Source: Lentimicrobiaceae bacterium (GTDB taxonomy: Bacteria > Bacteroidota > Bacteroidia > Bacteroidales > JAGONC01). Taken from it: 64,000 bases of DNA. The translations under genes were made by a program, and so were the position numbers. The notes beneath the pieces are model-generated. The model saw only the letters and a program-made list of their open reading frames with translations. It made no database searches and was not told the DNA's origin. Each line of letters opens with the position of its first letter. Positions within the stretch are counted from its first letter, which is position 1. The DNA lies in assembly GCA_017993235.1 (NCBI GenBank), contig JAGONC010000011.1, positions 1 through 64,000 of the forward strand, in the 5' to 3' direction. Shown here in pieces: positions 44,494 to 53,297 of this stretch.

Positions 44494-44525
44494 AACAACC
44501 TTCCGTGTCTGAAAAAAATGTTACG

Positions 44526-45941
44526 ATGGAAAGTGTTGCAGGATCATTCAAAGATCTTCCCGGCGTCGACACATTGCTTACCACAGACGAAATACGAAAC
44601 CTGCTTACGTCCTATCCCAGGGAACTGGTCATTTATGCCGTACATGCTTCCCTGAATGATTACAGGGATCAAATGAGGAACGGGTCACCGGCTCCGTCTT
44701 CGCAGGAAATTCTGGATGCCACTGTAAAATTACTGAATCAACTTGTCCGGCACAGCCTCCGCAGGGTGATCAACGCTACCGGAGTGATCATTCACACCAA
44801 CATTGGCAGGGCTCCGGTCGGAGAAAAATTACTGAATGAAGTCAAAAATATCCTGACCGGCTATTCCAATCTCGAGTTTGACCTGTCCCTTGCCAAACGG
44901 GGCTCCCGGTATGTTCATGTCACCGGACTTTTACGTTACCTGACCGGTGCAGAGGATATTCTGGTGGTCAACAACAATGCTGCTGCAGTGTTGCTGATCC
45001 TGCACACCCTGGCGAATAAAAAAGAAGTGATCATCTCCCGCGGTGAACTGATCGAGATCGGTGGTTCATTCCGCATGCCTGATATCATGAGAACGTCGGG
45101 ATGCCGGATGGTTGAAGTAGGAACTACCAACAAGACAAGCCAGGAGGATTATGAAAAGGCCATCTCCCAAAAGACGGCTCTTTTAATGAAAGCCCACCCT
45201 TCGAATTATGTGATCAAAGGATTTACCCACCAGCCATCATTGAAAGAACTGGTTGAATCGGGGAAAAAGCATTCGTTACCCGTGGTGTACGATATGGGTT
45301 CGGGATTATTGCGTAAAACCAACATTGAGATCCTCAGGGACGAGCCCGATGTACGGCAGACACTGGCTGAAGGAGTTGATCTGGTCAGTTTCAGTGGCGA
45401 TAAGCTACTGGGAGGACCGCAGGCCGGGATCATTGCCGGGAAAAAGGAGTTGGTGGCCCGGCTGAAAAAAGATCCGCTGACCAGGGCCCTGCGCGTGGGG
45501 AAAACCACCCTCGCCCTGCTTGAGGCCGCCTGCCTGTCCTATCTTGATGATGAACGCCTGATGCAGAACAATCCGGTTTTTGCCATGCTCCACCGGACGC
45601 CTGCAGAAATCCGGCAAAAGGCTGACTTGCTTCATCATGAACTGAAGGCTCTCAACATTGATGCTGAAGTCGTTCCAAATTTTGCCCAGACCGGGGGTGG
45701 TTCTCTACCCGATGGGGAAATACCGAGCTATGCCGTATTGATCGCTGGCTCTTTCAAGTCCGGCCGGGAAAGAGCAGCTTTTGCCGAAAAAGTATACCGT
45801 AACCTGCTTCTTCAGGACACACCGGTACTGGCCATCCTACGGAAAGGACAGGTTCTTTTTGATTTGCTGACCATAGCTGACCACGAGATCCCTCTTATTG
45901 CCCAAATCATCCATCAGGTAATTCATCCCAATCCATCATGA
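44526..45941 (+). CDS. selA: L-seryl-tRNA(Sec) selenium transferase
   Basis: PLP enzyme converting Ser-tRNA-Sec to Sec-tRNA-Sec in the cytoplasm. Signatures: the SelA block RRVINATGVIIHTNIGRAP, YSNLEFDLSLAKRGSRY, VVNNNAAAVLLIL, and the PLP-lysine motif VSFSGDKLLGGPQAG. I start at ATG 44526 (MESVAGSFKDLPGVDTLL) because the open frame extends upstream into the tRNA gene. 471 residues, the usual length. It overlaps selB by 4 bases (ATGA), so SelA and SelB are translated together. Confidence 0.96.
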   Translation: MESVAGSFKDLPGVDTLLTTDEIRNLLTSYPRELVIYAVHASLNDYRDQMRNGSPAPSSQEILDATVKLLNQLVRHSLRRVINATGVIIHTNIGRAPVGEKLLNEVKNILTGYSNLEFDLSLAKRGSRYVHVTGLLRYLTGAEDILVVNNNAAAVLLILHTLANKKEVIISRGELIEIGGSFRMPDIMRTSGCRMVEVGTTNKTSQEDYEKAISQKTALLMKAHPSNYVIKGFTHQPSLKELVESGKKHSLPVVYDMGSGLLRKTNIEILRDEPDVRQTLAEGVDLVSFSGDKLLGGPQAGIIAGKKELVARLKKDPLTRALRVGKTTLALLEAACLSYLDDERLMQNNPVFAMLHRTPAEIRQKADLLHHELKALNIDAEVVPNFAQTGGGSLPDGEIPSYAVLIAGSFKSGRERAAFAEKVYRNLLLQDTPVLAILRKGQVLFDLLTIADHEIPLIAQIIHQVIHPNPS

Positions 45942-47950
45942 GCCGGCACCTTATCCTTGGGACCGCAGGCCATGTGGATCATGGCAAAACTGCGCTCATC
46001 AAAGCGCTGACCGGCATTGACTGCGATACCCATAAAGAGGAAAAAGAGCGGGGTATCACCATCAACTTGGGTTTTGCCCACCTCGATCTGCCCTCAGGCG
46101 AAAACGTCGGTATTGTGGATGTTCCCGGGCACAGGGACTTCATCCGGACCATGGTGGCCGGTGCTTACGGCATTGATATGGTGATGCTCGTCATCGCGGC
46201 GGACAGCGGCGTGATGCCCCAGACCGTTGAACATCTCAACATCATACAGTCGCTAGGTATCCGACAGGGTCTGGTAGCGCTGACCAAAACCGACCTTGTT
46301 GACGAAGAAACACTTGATCTTGCCAGGCTGGAGGTGATGGAATTTTTGGAAGGGACTTCCCTTGAACATGCACCCATTGTGCCCGTTTCGGCAGTCACGG
46401 GAAATGGACTGGGTGTGTTGGTGAATGAGATCGTCGCATTGATCCCAAAGATTCCCGATAAGCCTGCGGGTTCAGTTTTCAGGATGTATATCGACCGCCT
46501 TTTCAACATGAAAGGCCAGGGATATGTAGTTACAGGGACGGTGATGAATGGCTCCGTCAAAATAGGTGAGGAGCTTTACCTTTTGCCGGGATTTGATAAA
46601 AAAATGAAGGTCAGGCAGATACAGCGACACGGACAAACGGTGGATTCCGTCTGCGCCGGCGATCGCGCTGCACTGAATCTGTCAGGCATCAATGCTGAGG
46701 ACTTCGAACGGGGAGTGGTGCTTTCCAGTCAGCGCCTGCCCTCTGCCAACATGACCGATGCCTCGCTGGTGCTCTTCGGGGAGGCAGAGAAAATGGGCAC
46801 CTGGTCGCAAGTGATCTTCCTTACCGGAACACTGAAATGCAATGCACGGATTCACCTGCTCGATAAAGACCAGCTGATGCCTGGAGGATCGGCTCTGGTC
46901 CAGATCCATCTTGACAAACCCGCTATGCTTATGAACGGGGACCACTATGTCATACGGAACTCCTCCAACGATACCACCATCGGCGGGGGGGTGATTCTGG
47001 ATATCAGTCCCCTGCATCATAAGAAACGGACAGCGAAGCTGGTTGATTACCTGAATGATCTCAGGGAGGCGGAAAGCGGGAGGCGGGAGGCAGGAGGCGG
47101 GAAGCAGGAGGCAGGAAGCAGGAGGCAGCAGGGATTGGGATGGTTGAAAATTGAAATGAGGAAGGAGGCGGGTCCGGTTTTACCGGAAACACTTGAGGCT
47201 AAACTAAATTTATCACCCGGTGATGTCCTGAAGTATATAAACGAGGGATTGAGTCCTGAAATCCGGCTCTATAATCCCGGAGGAAGGAGCATCCTGATCA
47301 TGAACTCCCTGGATGAGGGCATCCGGCAGAAGATCCTGTCTGTTCTTCGACAATGGCATGAAGCCAATCCATTGCTGGAATCCGGGCTGGATTCCAGAGG
47401 CCTTGCTGGCAAGCTGGGGTTTCAATCTCCGGAGCAGAAACTTTACCTGGAAGCACTGCTTGATACACTACGTGAAGAAGGGAAGATAAGGCAAAACGAA
47501 GCCACATGGCTGCTGGGAGATTTTCAGGTAACCATTGATAAAAGGATGCAGGAATCACTTGACTGGCTTGATCAAACCACAGAACAATACGGCGTTCAGA
47601 AGTCAGTGGCCACGGAGATGGAATCACTGGTCGCATCAGCCCAGGCCAGGAGTATCAGTAAGCAGAAGCTGATGATGATGCTGGTGTATCTTGCGAAAAA
47701 AGGGATACTGTATTTCTATGATGATGATTATCTTCACCGCACTGTGGTTGACCATTGCCGCAACCTTTTACTGGCTGATCTGAAGCACAAGGAAGCCGGC
47801 ATCAACGAAAAGGAATTCCGCCTGCTTATCGATGGCACAAAAAGGATCGTCCAGGTGCTCATCGGGATATTCACAGAAGAAGGCTCGATTACGAAACAAT
47901 CGTTCTACCTGAGAATCACGGAGAAGGGGAAAAAAATTTTAAAACTTTAG
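45938..47950 (+). CDS. selB: Selenocysteine-specific elongation factor
   Basis: Delivers Sec-tRNA-Sec to UGA codons at SECIS hairpins. GTPase motifs: [15 protein letters not shown] (G1, residues 8-22), [19 protein letters not shown] and TKTDLV. Beta-barrel domains follow (about 175-370), then C-terminal winged helices (to 670) that bind the SECIS. Residues about 376-396 are encoded by nine tandem heptamers (Ala/Gly/Arg/Gln-rich), between the barrel and the winged-helix part. It is longer than typical SelB (about 610-640). The stop overlaps kdpE (minus strand) by 4 bases. Confidence 0.95.
   Translation: MSRHLILGTAGHVDHGKTALIKALTGIDCDTHKEEKERGITINLGFAHLDLPSGENVGIVDVPGHRDFIRTMVAGAYGIDMVMLVIAADSGVMPQTVEHLNIIQSLGIRQGLVALTKTDLVDEETLDLARLEVMEFLEGTSLEHAPIVPVSAVTGNGLGVLVNEIVALIPKIPDKPAGSVFRMYIDRLFNMKGQGYVVTGTVMNGSVKIGEELYLLPGFDKKMKVRQIQRHGQTVDSVCAGDRAALNLSGINAEDFERGVVLSSQRLPSANMTDASLVLFGEAEKMGTWSQVIFLTGTLKCNARIHLLDKDQLMPGGSALVQIHLDKPAMLMNGDHYVIRNSSNDTTIGGGVILDISPLHHKKRTAKLVDYLNDLREAESGRREAGGGKQEAGSRRQQGLGWLKIEMRKEAGPVLPETLEAKLNLSPGDVLKYINEGLSPEIRLYNPGGRSILIMNSLDEGIRQKILSVLRQWHEANPLLESGLDSRGLAGKLGFQSPEQKLYLEALLDTLREEGKIRQNEATWLLGDFQVTIDKRMQESLDWLDQTTEQYGVQKSVATEMESLVASAQARSISKQKLMMMLVYLAKKGILYFYDDDYLHRTVVDHCRNLLLADLKHKEAGINEKEFRLLIDGTKRIVQVLIGIFTEEGSITKQSFYLRITEKGKKILKL
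47064..47126 (+). repeat. In-frame heptamer array within selB, nine units
   Basis: GGGAGGC, GGAAAGC, GGGAGGC, GGGAGGC, AGGAGGC, GGGAAGC, AGGAGGC, AGGAAGC, AGGAGGC run without gaps: 63 bases, a multiple of 21, so the reading frame is kept. It encodes a low-complexity Glu/Ala/Gly/Arg/Gln linker. The same unit, circularly permuted, occurs after wtpA (19228-19241). Confidence 0.9.
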
Positions 47951-48636
47951 TCATCTCCCATAAACCTGTATCCAATGACCGGTTCGGTGACGATAATGAC
48001 CGGATGATTGGGATTGTCTTCGATCTTTTTACGCAGCTGGGCGATAAAAACCCGAAGGTACTGTGACTGTTCAATATAACCCGGTCCCCAGATCTTCATC
48101 AAGATGAACTGGTGGGTGAGGACCCTGTTTTCATTTTTGGCCAGAAGTGCCAGAAGGGAATATTCAGTGGATGTTAACCTGATAAGGGTGTCCCCTTTTC
48201 TTACTATCCGGTTCACAAGATCAATGGAAAGATCATGACTTTGAATGACCGACTTAGTTTCTGATCTATTATAATTCCGGAGCACTGTCCGGATCCTGGC
48301 CAGTAATTCTCCGGTACGGAAGGGCTTGACCAGGTAGTCATTGGCACCATTATCCAATGCCCTGATGATCTCATCCTCGCTATCACGGACCGATAGAATA
48401 ATGATCGGCGAAATATACCATTCCCTCAGTTTGACAAGGATGTTCTGACCATCCTCATCGGGCAGGCCCAGGTCCAGAAGGATAAGGTCAGGTGGATGCA
48501 TGGCAGCCTGCATCAACCCATCCCTGCCAGTACTGGCTTCGATGACCTTGTATTCTGCTGAACGTAGGGTTATTTCCAGTAACCTGATGATCTGCGCTTC
48601 ATCATCAATGATCAGTATGGTATGCCGTTCATTCAT
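47947..48636 (-). CDS. kdpE: KdpE-like response regulator (OmpR/PhoB family)
   Basis: 229 residues: receiver domain (phospho-acceptor Asp55 in LILLDLGLPDEDG; KPF switch in YLVKPFRTGEL) and an OmpR-type winged helix (LTSTEYSLLALLAKN, then SQYLRVFIAQLRKKIE). The C-terminal VTEPVIGYRFMG and the kinase partner point to KdpE, but no kdpFABC genes are present. The gene overlaps its kinase by 8 bases. OmpR-family regulators bind 11-base-period direct repeats; such sites exist upstream of two genes nearby. Confidence 0.85.
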   Translation of the reverse strand: MNERHTILIIDDEAQIIRLLEITLRSAEYKVIEASTGRDGLMQAAMHPPDLILLDLGLPDEDGQNILVKLREWYISPIIILSVRDSEDEIIRALDNGANDYLVKPFRTGELLARIRTVLRNYNRSETKSVIQSHDLSIDLVNRIVRKGDTLIRLTSTEYSLLALLAKNENRVLTHQFILMKIWGPGYIEQSQYLRVFIAQLRKKIEDNPNHPVIIVTEPVIGYRFMGDD

Positions 48637-49711
48637 CTTCTGGTTCTATCCGGACTGTCTCGACAGGTATTCGAATGGTAAAAAGGGCACCGTGAGGATC
48701 GTGGTTAGCGACCGTTATGGTACCGTTATGAGCCTGTATAAATCCCCTACTTATGGACAAACCCAGTCCCAGTCCACTTTTCCCGGAATCTCCGCGACGT
48801 GAGAATTTATCGAAGACCATATCCAGACTCTGCTGATCAAATCCGGGACCGTCATCGGATAGCTGAAGAACCAGGTCATTCCCTTCCATTACTGTATTGA
48901 TGTTGACCGAGGTCCCGGGTGGTGTATGTACCGTGATATTCTGCAATATATTGTAGAGGGCCTGTTCCATTAAACCAAAATCCATTTTTACCATCGGAAA
49001 ATTCTCCGGCACCCGAATAGAAACGGGAAACTTCTCAATTTCCGGCCTTAATCTATTCACCACAGTATGGATCAACTCATTGACATCACACCAATCCAGC
49101 TTTGGCTGAAGCATCCCTGACTCAAGGCGTGACATATTCAACAGATTGCTCACCAATCGGTTAAGCCGGTTGGAGGCGAGAAGTATTTCATTCTGCAGAA
49201 AAATCCTGTCCGTGTCCTGAATTTCTTTATGCCGGCCAATCAGGGTTTCAGCCGCACCAATAATCGTAGTAAGAGGCGTTCGCAGCTCATGGGAAATGGA
49301 ATTGAACAGGGCATTGTACAACTTCAGAGCCTGTAGCCTCTGTTCTCTTTGTCTGACCTGCTTTTCAAAATGCCTGATCCGGGATGTGAGAATTCCGTTC
49401 AACAGGGCAATTGTTAGAAACATGGCAAGCATCAGCACATCTTCAGTCGTATTGACATGAAAGGTGTAATGGGGTGGAATGAAGAAAAAATCCCATATAA
49501 TGGCACTGAGTATAGCTGATATCAAGACCGGATACAGACTGAATACGATGGCCAGCAGCGAGACATTGAACAGCAGTACCAGTGCCACTGCACGATACCC
49601 AATCACATCTGAAATGAAAAAACAAATTAATGCAACGACAAGGGTGACAGAAATGCTTATCAGGTATTGAGTGGGATGTTTCTTACCGGTGTAGTCACTT
49701 AATTTGATCAT
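48629..49711 (-). CDS. KdpD-type histidine kinase lacking N-terminal KdpD and Usp domains
   Basis: 360 residues, against about 890 for full KdpD. It begins with the DUF4118 membrane part: four helices within residues 17-110 and the typical loop IWDFFFIPPHYTF. Kinase domain: His141 in SISHELRTPLTT, N box MEQALYNILQNI, G boxes LSDDGPGFD and GLGLGLSISRGF. The cytoplasmic N-terminal KdpD (ATP-binding) and universal-stress domains that sense c-di-AMP or K+ are absent; a separate usp gene lies at 52331-53161. Pairs with the KdpE-like regulator. Confidence 0.88.
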   Translation of the reverse strand: MIKLSDYTGKKHPTQYLISISVTLVVALICFFISDVIGYRAVALVLLFNVSLLAIVFSLYPVLISAILSAIIWDFFFIPPHYTFHVNTTEDVLMLAMFLTIALLNGILTSRIRHFEKQVRQREQRLQALKLYNALFNSISHELRTPLTTIIGAAETLIGRHKEIQDTDRIFLQNEILLASNRLNRLVSNLLNMSRLESGMLQPKLDWCDVNELIHTVVNRLRPEIEKFPVSIRVPENFPMVKMDFGLMEQALYNILQNITVHTPPGTSVNINTVMEGNDLVLQLSDDGPGFDQQSLDMVFDKFSRRGDSGKSGLGLGLSISRGFIQAHNGTITVANHDPHGALFTIRIPVETVRIEPEDE

Positions 49712-49805
49712 TGTTCAGGAATAAGATCTACCCAATCAGAAACTCAATGCAAAGTCTACCAAAGATACAACAAAATGGGTGAACTTTAAAATCGTGAGGG
49801 TGTAG

Positions 49806-50024
49806 TCAACACTTTATCACGCACTCATGAAAGTATTTCAGCGTCCTCTTAAGTTCGAGAATGCATTGATCATAAGCAGCGAGTTTACCCGCAAGTATCA
49901 ATGTCATTCTTTCACTGGTCACAGAGGATTCATTCTCAATTTTTTTCAGCACCTCTGCTTTGCTTTCCGTCAGCCGGATGATCAAATCCTCGATGAGCTT
50001 TTCCATGGTCATGCAGTGTTTCAT
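49806..50024 (-). CDS. Small hypothetical helical protein
   Basis: 72 residues from ATG 50024, 7 bases after the transporter's stop on the same strand. Mostly one amphipathic/coiled helix: MTMEKLIEDLIIRLTESKAE, then a basic and acidic stretch and AAYDQCILELKRTLKYFHEC. The longer frame from 50267 is out-of-frame transporter sequence. No family recognised; tight spacing suggests co-translation with the transporter, perhaps as a small regulator, which is inference. Confidence 0.55.
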   Translation of the reverse strand: MKHCMTMEKLIEDLIIRLTESKAEVLKKIENESSVTSERMTLILAGKLAAYDQCILELKRTLKYFHECVIKC

Positions 50025-50031
50025 TGATAAT

Positions 50032-52080
50032 TTAGAAATTCTTTGAAGCCAGATGGATGATTTCTGACTGGTCCAGAGGGATCGGCAACACAATGGTAGT
50101 GATTCCATGAAGGAACAGTTTCCTCTGGATGGCAAAAATGGTGTAATTATGAAGCAGTCGTACAAACCGGGGATTGCCATGAAAGATGAACTGGCCTCCA
50201 AAAAATACAGCATCCGGATATTTGGCAATGATCTCAGGAATAAGATGATCCACCTCCTCCACAACATCGGTACCCAGACTGTAGAAGCAATCGGACCTTA
50301 AACCGACCTGCTCGGCAATATATTTATATTTCTGAAGGTCTGTCACAATATTTTCCCTGAGCCGCTCATAATGATTATGGTCGGTAAAACACTGTGAATC
50401 CACAATACCAATGCTCATAAAGGTGATGTTAGCGTAAGTAGAATCAAACAAATCGATAAGCCGGTAGAATGAATATAATCCCAGACCATTGTATCCGTTG
50501 ACCAGGAATACGGCAGTATGCACTAGTTTGTCACCCCTGTATTTTGTAGAGGAGGGGATTGCTATTTTGGTTTTCATTTTAGTGATGATATCAGGCAGTA
50601 CCTTCTTTATGATCCTCTGCACGATGATGATCTCCTTTCTGGTTTTATTATAATGTCGCTTGATGGTAACTGCAAATAAGGAAAGCATTCCTGTTATTAA
50701 GAGCGTTATCCATCCTCCTTCGCCAAATTTGAGAATCACCACGGTAATCAGGATGAAGCTGGTCAGGACAAGGCCGATACCATTCACCAGCATTTTCCTC
50801 AACCATTTTTTTTCGTGCTTTCTGACCTGGATCCAGTGCCTGACCATTCCGAATTGTGAAAGGGTGAACGTGATAAAAACGTTAATGCTGTAAAGGATGA
50901 CCAGCCATGCGACAGATCCCCTGGAAACGAACAATAGCACAAAAGCTGCTCCACCCATGATCAGGATTCCATTCTGAGATACAAGCCGGTCGCTCAGGTG
51001 CATGAATCTTTTCGGTATCCAGTGGTCGGTGGCCATGTTGGCCATCACCCTGGGTCCATCAAGGAAACCTGTCTGGGCGGCAACGAACAGCAATGCTGCT
51101 TCGGATATCAGTGTAAGAAAAACAAATGATTTCCCAAGAAAGGGATTCCACCCGGAGGAAGCCTGCTGAACCAGTACAGCATTCAATGTTTTACCATGCT
51201 CAAATCGGAGATCAAAAAGGTAATAGGAAATGATGAGTCCGAATGCTGCAATGGCCAGAGATACCGACATCAGCATCATGGTTTTCTGCGCGGTGTGGGT
51301 TTTCGGATCCCGCAGGTTGGGAATGCCGTTACTGACGGCCTCAATGCCCGTGTACGTTCCTGCTCCCATACTGTAAGCCCTCAGGATCAGGAAAAGGGTT
51401 CCTAGTATCCCCAGTTCAGAAACCGTCCGGGATGTCTCAGCTGCAGTCTTTTCGATGATGACCGGTGCCTGAGACATATGCGTCATTAAACTGTAGCCGA
51501 TCAGCAGGATGTGGGTGAGTACAAACAAGATAAAAACGGGAGTCAGTGTCTGTACCGATTCTTTTACTCCCCTAAGGTTAAGAGTGATCAATACCAAAAG
51601 AATAAAAAATGCAAATGGAAGTTTAAAAATGTACCATGTTCCCGGCAAAAAGCTGAATATGGCATCGGAGCCGCTGGACACTGACAGGGTGATGGTCAGG
51701 ACATAATCGATCAGCAATGCACTGCCGGAGATCATTCCGGCAGCCGGGGAGATCAGCTTGCTGGCCACAATGTATCCGCCTCCGCCATGCGGGAAAAGCC
51801 GGATGATCTGCCTGTAACTCGTGCTGATCACAAAAATGGTGAGGACCGTAAGTGTGGCCGCAAAGATGGAAAGGTTCTGGTGGCCTGCCAGGTTTCGCAT
51901 GATCTCTTCAGGACCGTAACAGGATGAAGACAGCGGATCCGATCCCAATCCCACCCATGCAAAAAAAGTGATCAGTGAAATATGGCGAAATATTGACTTA
52001 TCCGATATATCACGCGCTTTACCGATCAGGGTGTTCTTGATTTTTGCCGATATGGCAGCCGTGTCGTTCATATGGGTCAT
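50032..52080 (-). CDS. APC-superfamily transporter, KimA/K+-uptake type
   Basis: 682 residues: about twelve membrane helices (to about 450) then a cytoplasmic domain of about 220. The N-terminal block FFAWVGLGSDPLSSSCYGPEE and LFPHGGGGYIVASKLIS match the KimA/KUP-like branch of the APC superfamily, where the first is part of the substrate path. The C-terminal domain (KLVHTAVFLVNGYNGLG, DAVFFGGQFIFHG) looks like a USP-type regulatory domain. Adjacent KdpDE-like genes suggest potassium; an amino-acid substrate is the alternative. The start ATG is at 52080 (or 52071). Confidence 0.82.
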   Translation of the reverse strand: MTHMNDTAAISAKIKNTLIGKARDISDKSIFRHISLITFFAWVGLGSDPLSSSCYGPEEIMRNLAGHQNLSIFAATLTVLTIFVISTSYRQIIRLFPHGGGGYIVASKLISPAAGMISGSALLIDYVLTITLSVSSGSDAIFSFLPGTWYIFKLPFAFFILLVLITLNLRGVKESVQTLTPVFILFVLTHILLIGYSLMTHMSQAPVIIEKTAAETSRTVSELGILGTLFLILRAYSMGAGTYTGIEAVSNGIPNLRDPKTHTAQKTMMLMSVSLAIAAFGLIISYYLFDLRFEHGKTLNAVLVQQASSGWNPFLGKSFVFLTLISEAALLFVAAQTGFLDGPRVMANMATDHWIPKRFMHLSDRLVSQNGILIMGGAAFVLLFVSRGSVAWLVILYSINVFITFTLSQFGMVRHWIQVRKHEKKWLRKMLVNGIGLVLTSFILITVVILKFGEGGWITLLITGMLSLFAVTIKRHYNKTRKEIIIVQRIIKKVLPDIITKMKTKIAIPSSTKYRGDKLVHTAVFLVNGYNGLGLYSFYRLIDLFDSTYANITFMSIGIVDSQCFTDHNHYERLRENIVTDLQKYKYIAEQVGLRSDCFYSLGTDVVEEVDHLIPEIIAKYPDAVFFGGQFIFHGNPRFVRLLHNYTIFAIQRKLFLHGITTIVLPIPLDQSEIIHLASKNF

Positions 52081-52091
52081 GATACCGGCAG

Positions 52092-52158
52092 CAAATGTAA
52101 TCCAGGTATTATAAAGGAAAAGTCAAACTATCCGGCGATCGTGTAAAGATTTCATAAA
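52092..52158 (-). promoter_or_regulatory. Composite promoter with OmpR-type direct repeat, APC transporter
   Basis: On the minus strand: TTTATG-AAATC-TTTACA (52142-52158), then a TTTGACTTTT block (52118-52127), and 24 bases after its TTTG a -7 box TACATTTG (52092-52099). The same parts at the same spacing occur upstream of the second tonB (60499-60565). The 11-base period fits a site for an OmpR/PhoB-type regulator. The rest of this 250-base gap shows nothing clear. Confidence 0.6.
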
Positions 52159-52330
52159 AGAATTCCCATGATTTCTCACTGATAAGAGGAAAAATTACCA
52201 AGAATAGTAATGACTAAACTGCCGAGAGGGTCTTTGGACGTGGCATAACAAATTTGTCCTACCACTTCCGGTTCCGGCAAGTTCTCAACTAAGGGATGGC
52301 ATTCCTTATTCGGTCTTTACTCTGGCCTGG

Positions 52331-53161
52331 TCAACGTTCCAGGATCGGGTATTTGAACTTCCGCGGATTGATACACATTACCGGAATTTGGGGAGCATTG
52401 AAGATCATCTCCTCATCGTAGGTTCCTAAAAAGAATTTTTTAAAGTTACTGTCAGGGTTTGTCATTATAAGGATCAAGTCGGCATCCAGTGAGGTCGCAT
52501 AATCGATGACAGATTTTGAAAAGCCACTACTTCTTACAGCGATGTTATAGGTGTGTTTGACATCATTTATCTTGAAATAATCATTCATCCTTTTAGCGGC
52601 TTCTACAACATTACAATCCACGGTATCTGTTTGAAAAATGTGTATGGTGGCCCCATACTGTTGCGCGATGAACGCAGCCCATTTCGTCTTTTCCATGGGA
52701 CCCGATTCACTGGTGACAGGCATTACAATGTTTATAAAGCCTTTACGTGAGCTGCGGTTATGGACGACAATCACAGGTATGGGAGACCTAGTGATCACTT
52801 TGAGCGCAAAGCTGCCTGTAAGTTTTTGCATACCCACTTTCCCGTGCGTGCCAAGAAACATCAGGGTGGCATCGATCTCTGTGGCTACAGCACCGATTGT
52901 CTTAAAAATACTTCCTTCCACTACTCTTGTCTCCACCGGAACCTTATATTTCAGGTGTATCTCATTGGCTTTTTTATCAAGCATATCACCTATGGCGCTA
53001 TCTCCTAAATAGGATTTGTCCAGATAGGCACGCGTGTCCTTATTGATCACATGAAGCAGGCATATGCCGTATTTGAGGATCTGTGCCGTTACAGAGGCTT
53101 GCTTTATCGCATTGTTACAGACCTCGGAGAAATCTGTTGGGACCAGAATGATATTTTTCAT
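52331..53161 (-). CDS. Tandem universal stress protein
   Basis: Cytoplasmic protein of two Usp domains, 276 residues from ATG 53161. Domain 1 starts NIILVPTDFSEVCNNAI with the ATP-binding loop LGTHGKVGMQKLTGSFALKV. Domain 2 ends with LDADLILIMTNPDSN and VMCINPRK. The first domain has the Gly-rich G-x2-G-x9-G loop of ATP-binding Usp proteins; the second lacks an obvious one. Located next to the K+-type transporter and the KdpD-type kinase that lacks its own Usp domain, which suggests a related signalling role. Confidence 0.9.
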   Translation of the reverse strand: MKNIILVPTDFSEVCNNAIKQASVTAQILKYGICLLHVINKDTRAYLDKSYLGDSAIGDMLDKKANEIHLKYKVPVETRVVEGSIFKTIGAVATEIDATLMFLGTHGKVGMQKLTGSFALKVITRSPIPVIVVHNRSSRKGFINIVMPVTSESGPMEKTKWAAFIAQQYGATIHIFQTDTVDCNVVEAAKRMNDYFKINDVKHTYNIAVRSSGFSKSVIDYATSLDADLILIMTNPDSNFKKFFLGTYDEEMIFNAPQIPVMCINPRKFKYPILER

Positions 53162-53297
53162 TGGACTGTTTTTTAAGTTTTTCAAGGGATTGACTGACCA
53201 TAGTATACTTTTCTCTGATCAATCCATTCATTCAATCTTGACTTATTTATATGACGGAATACCATTTGATAATAACGGTTGCTAACCCGTTGTCATA

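Noticed and set aside
44415-44525. selA start inside the tRNA gene
   Set aside because: The frame is open through the tRNA-Sec gene but SelA similarity begins at ATG 44526.
49806-50267. Long reading of the small ORF (153 residues)
   Set aside because: The first 81 residues are an antisense-free but out-of-frame reading of the transporter's 3' end; only the part from ATG 50024 stands outside it.
52326-52343. CCTGG/CCAGG hairpin at the end of the usp gene
   Set aside because: Five-base stem inside the last codons with no T tract; too weak to call a terminator.
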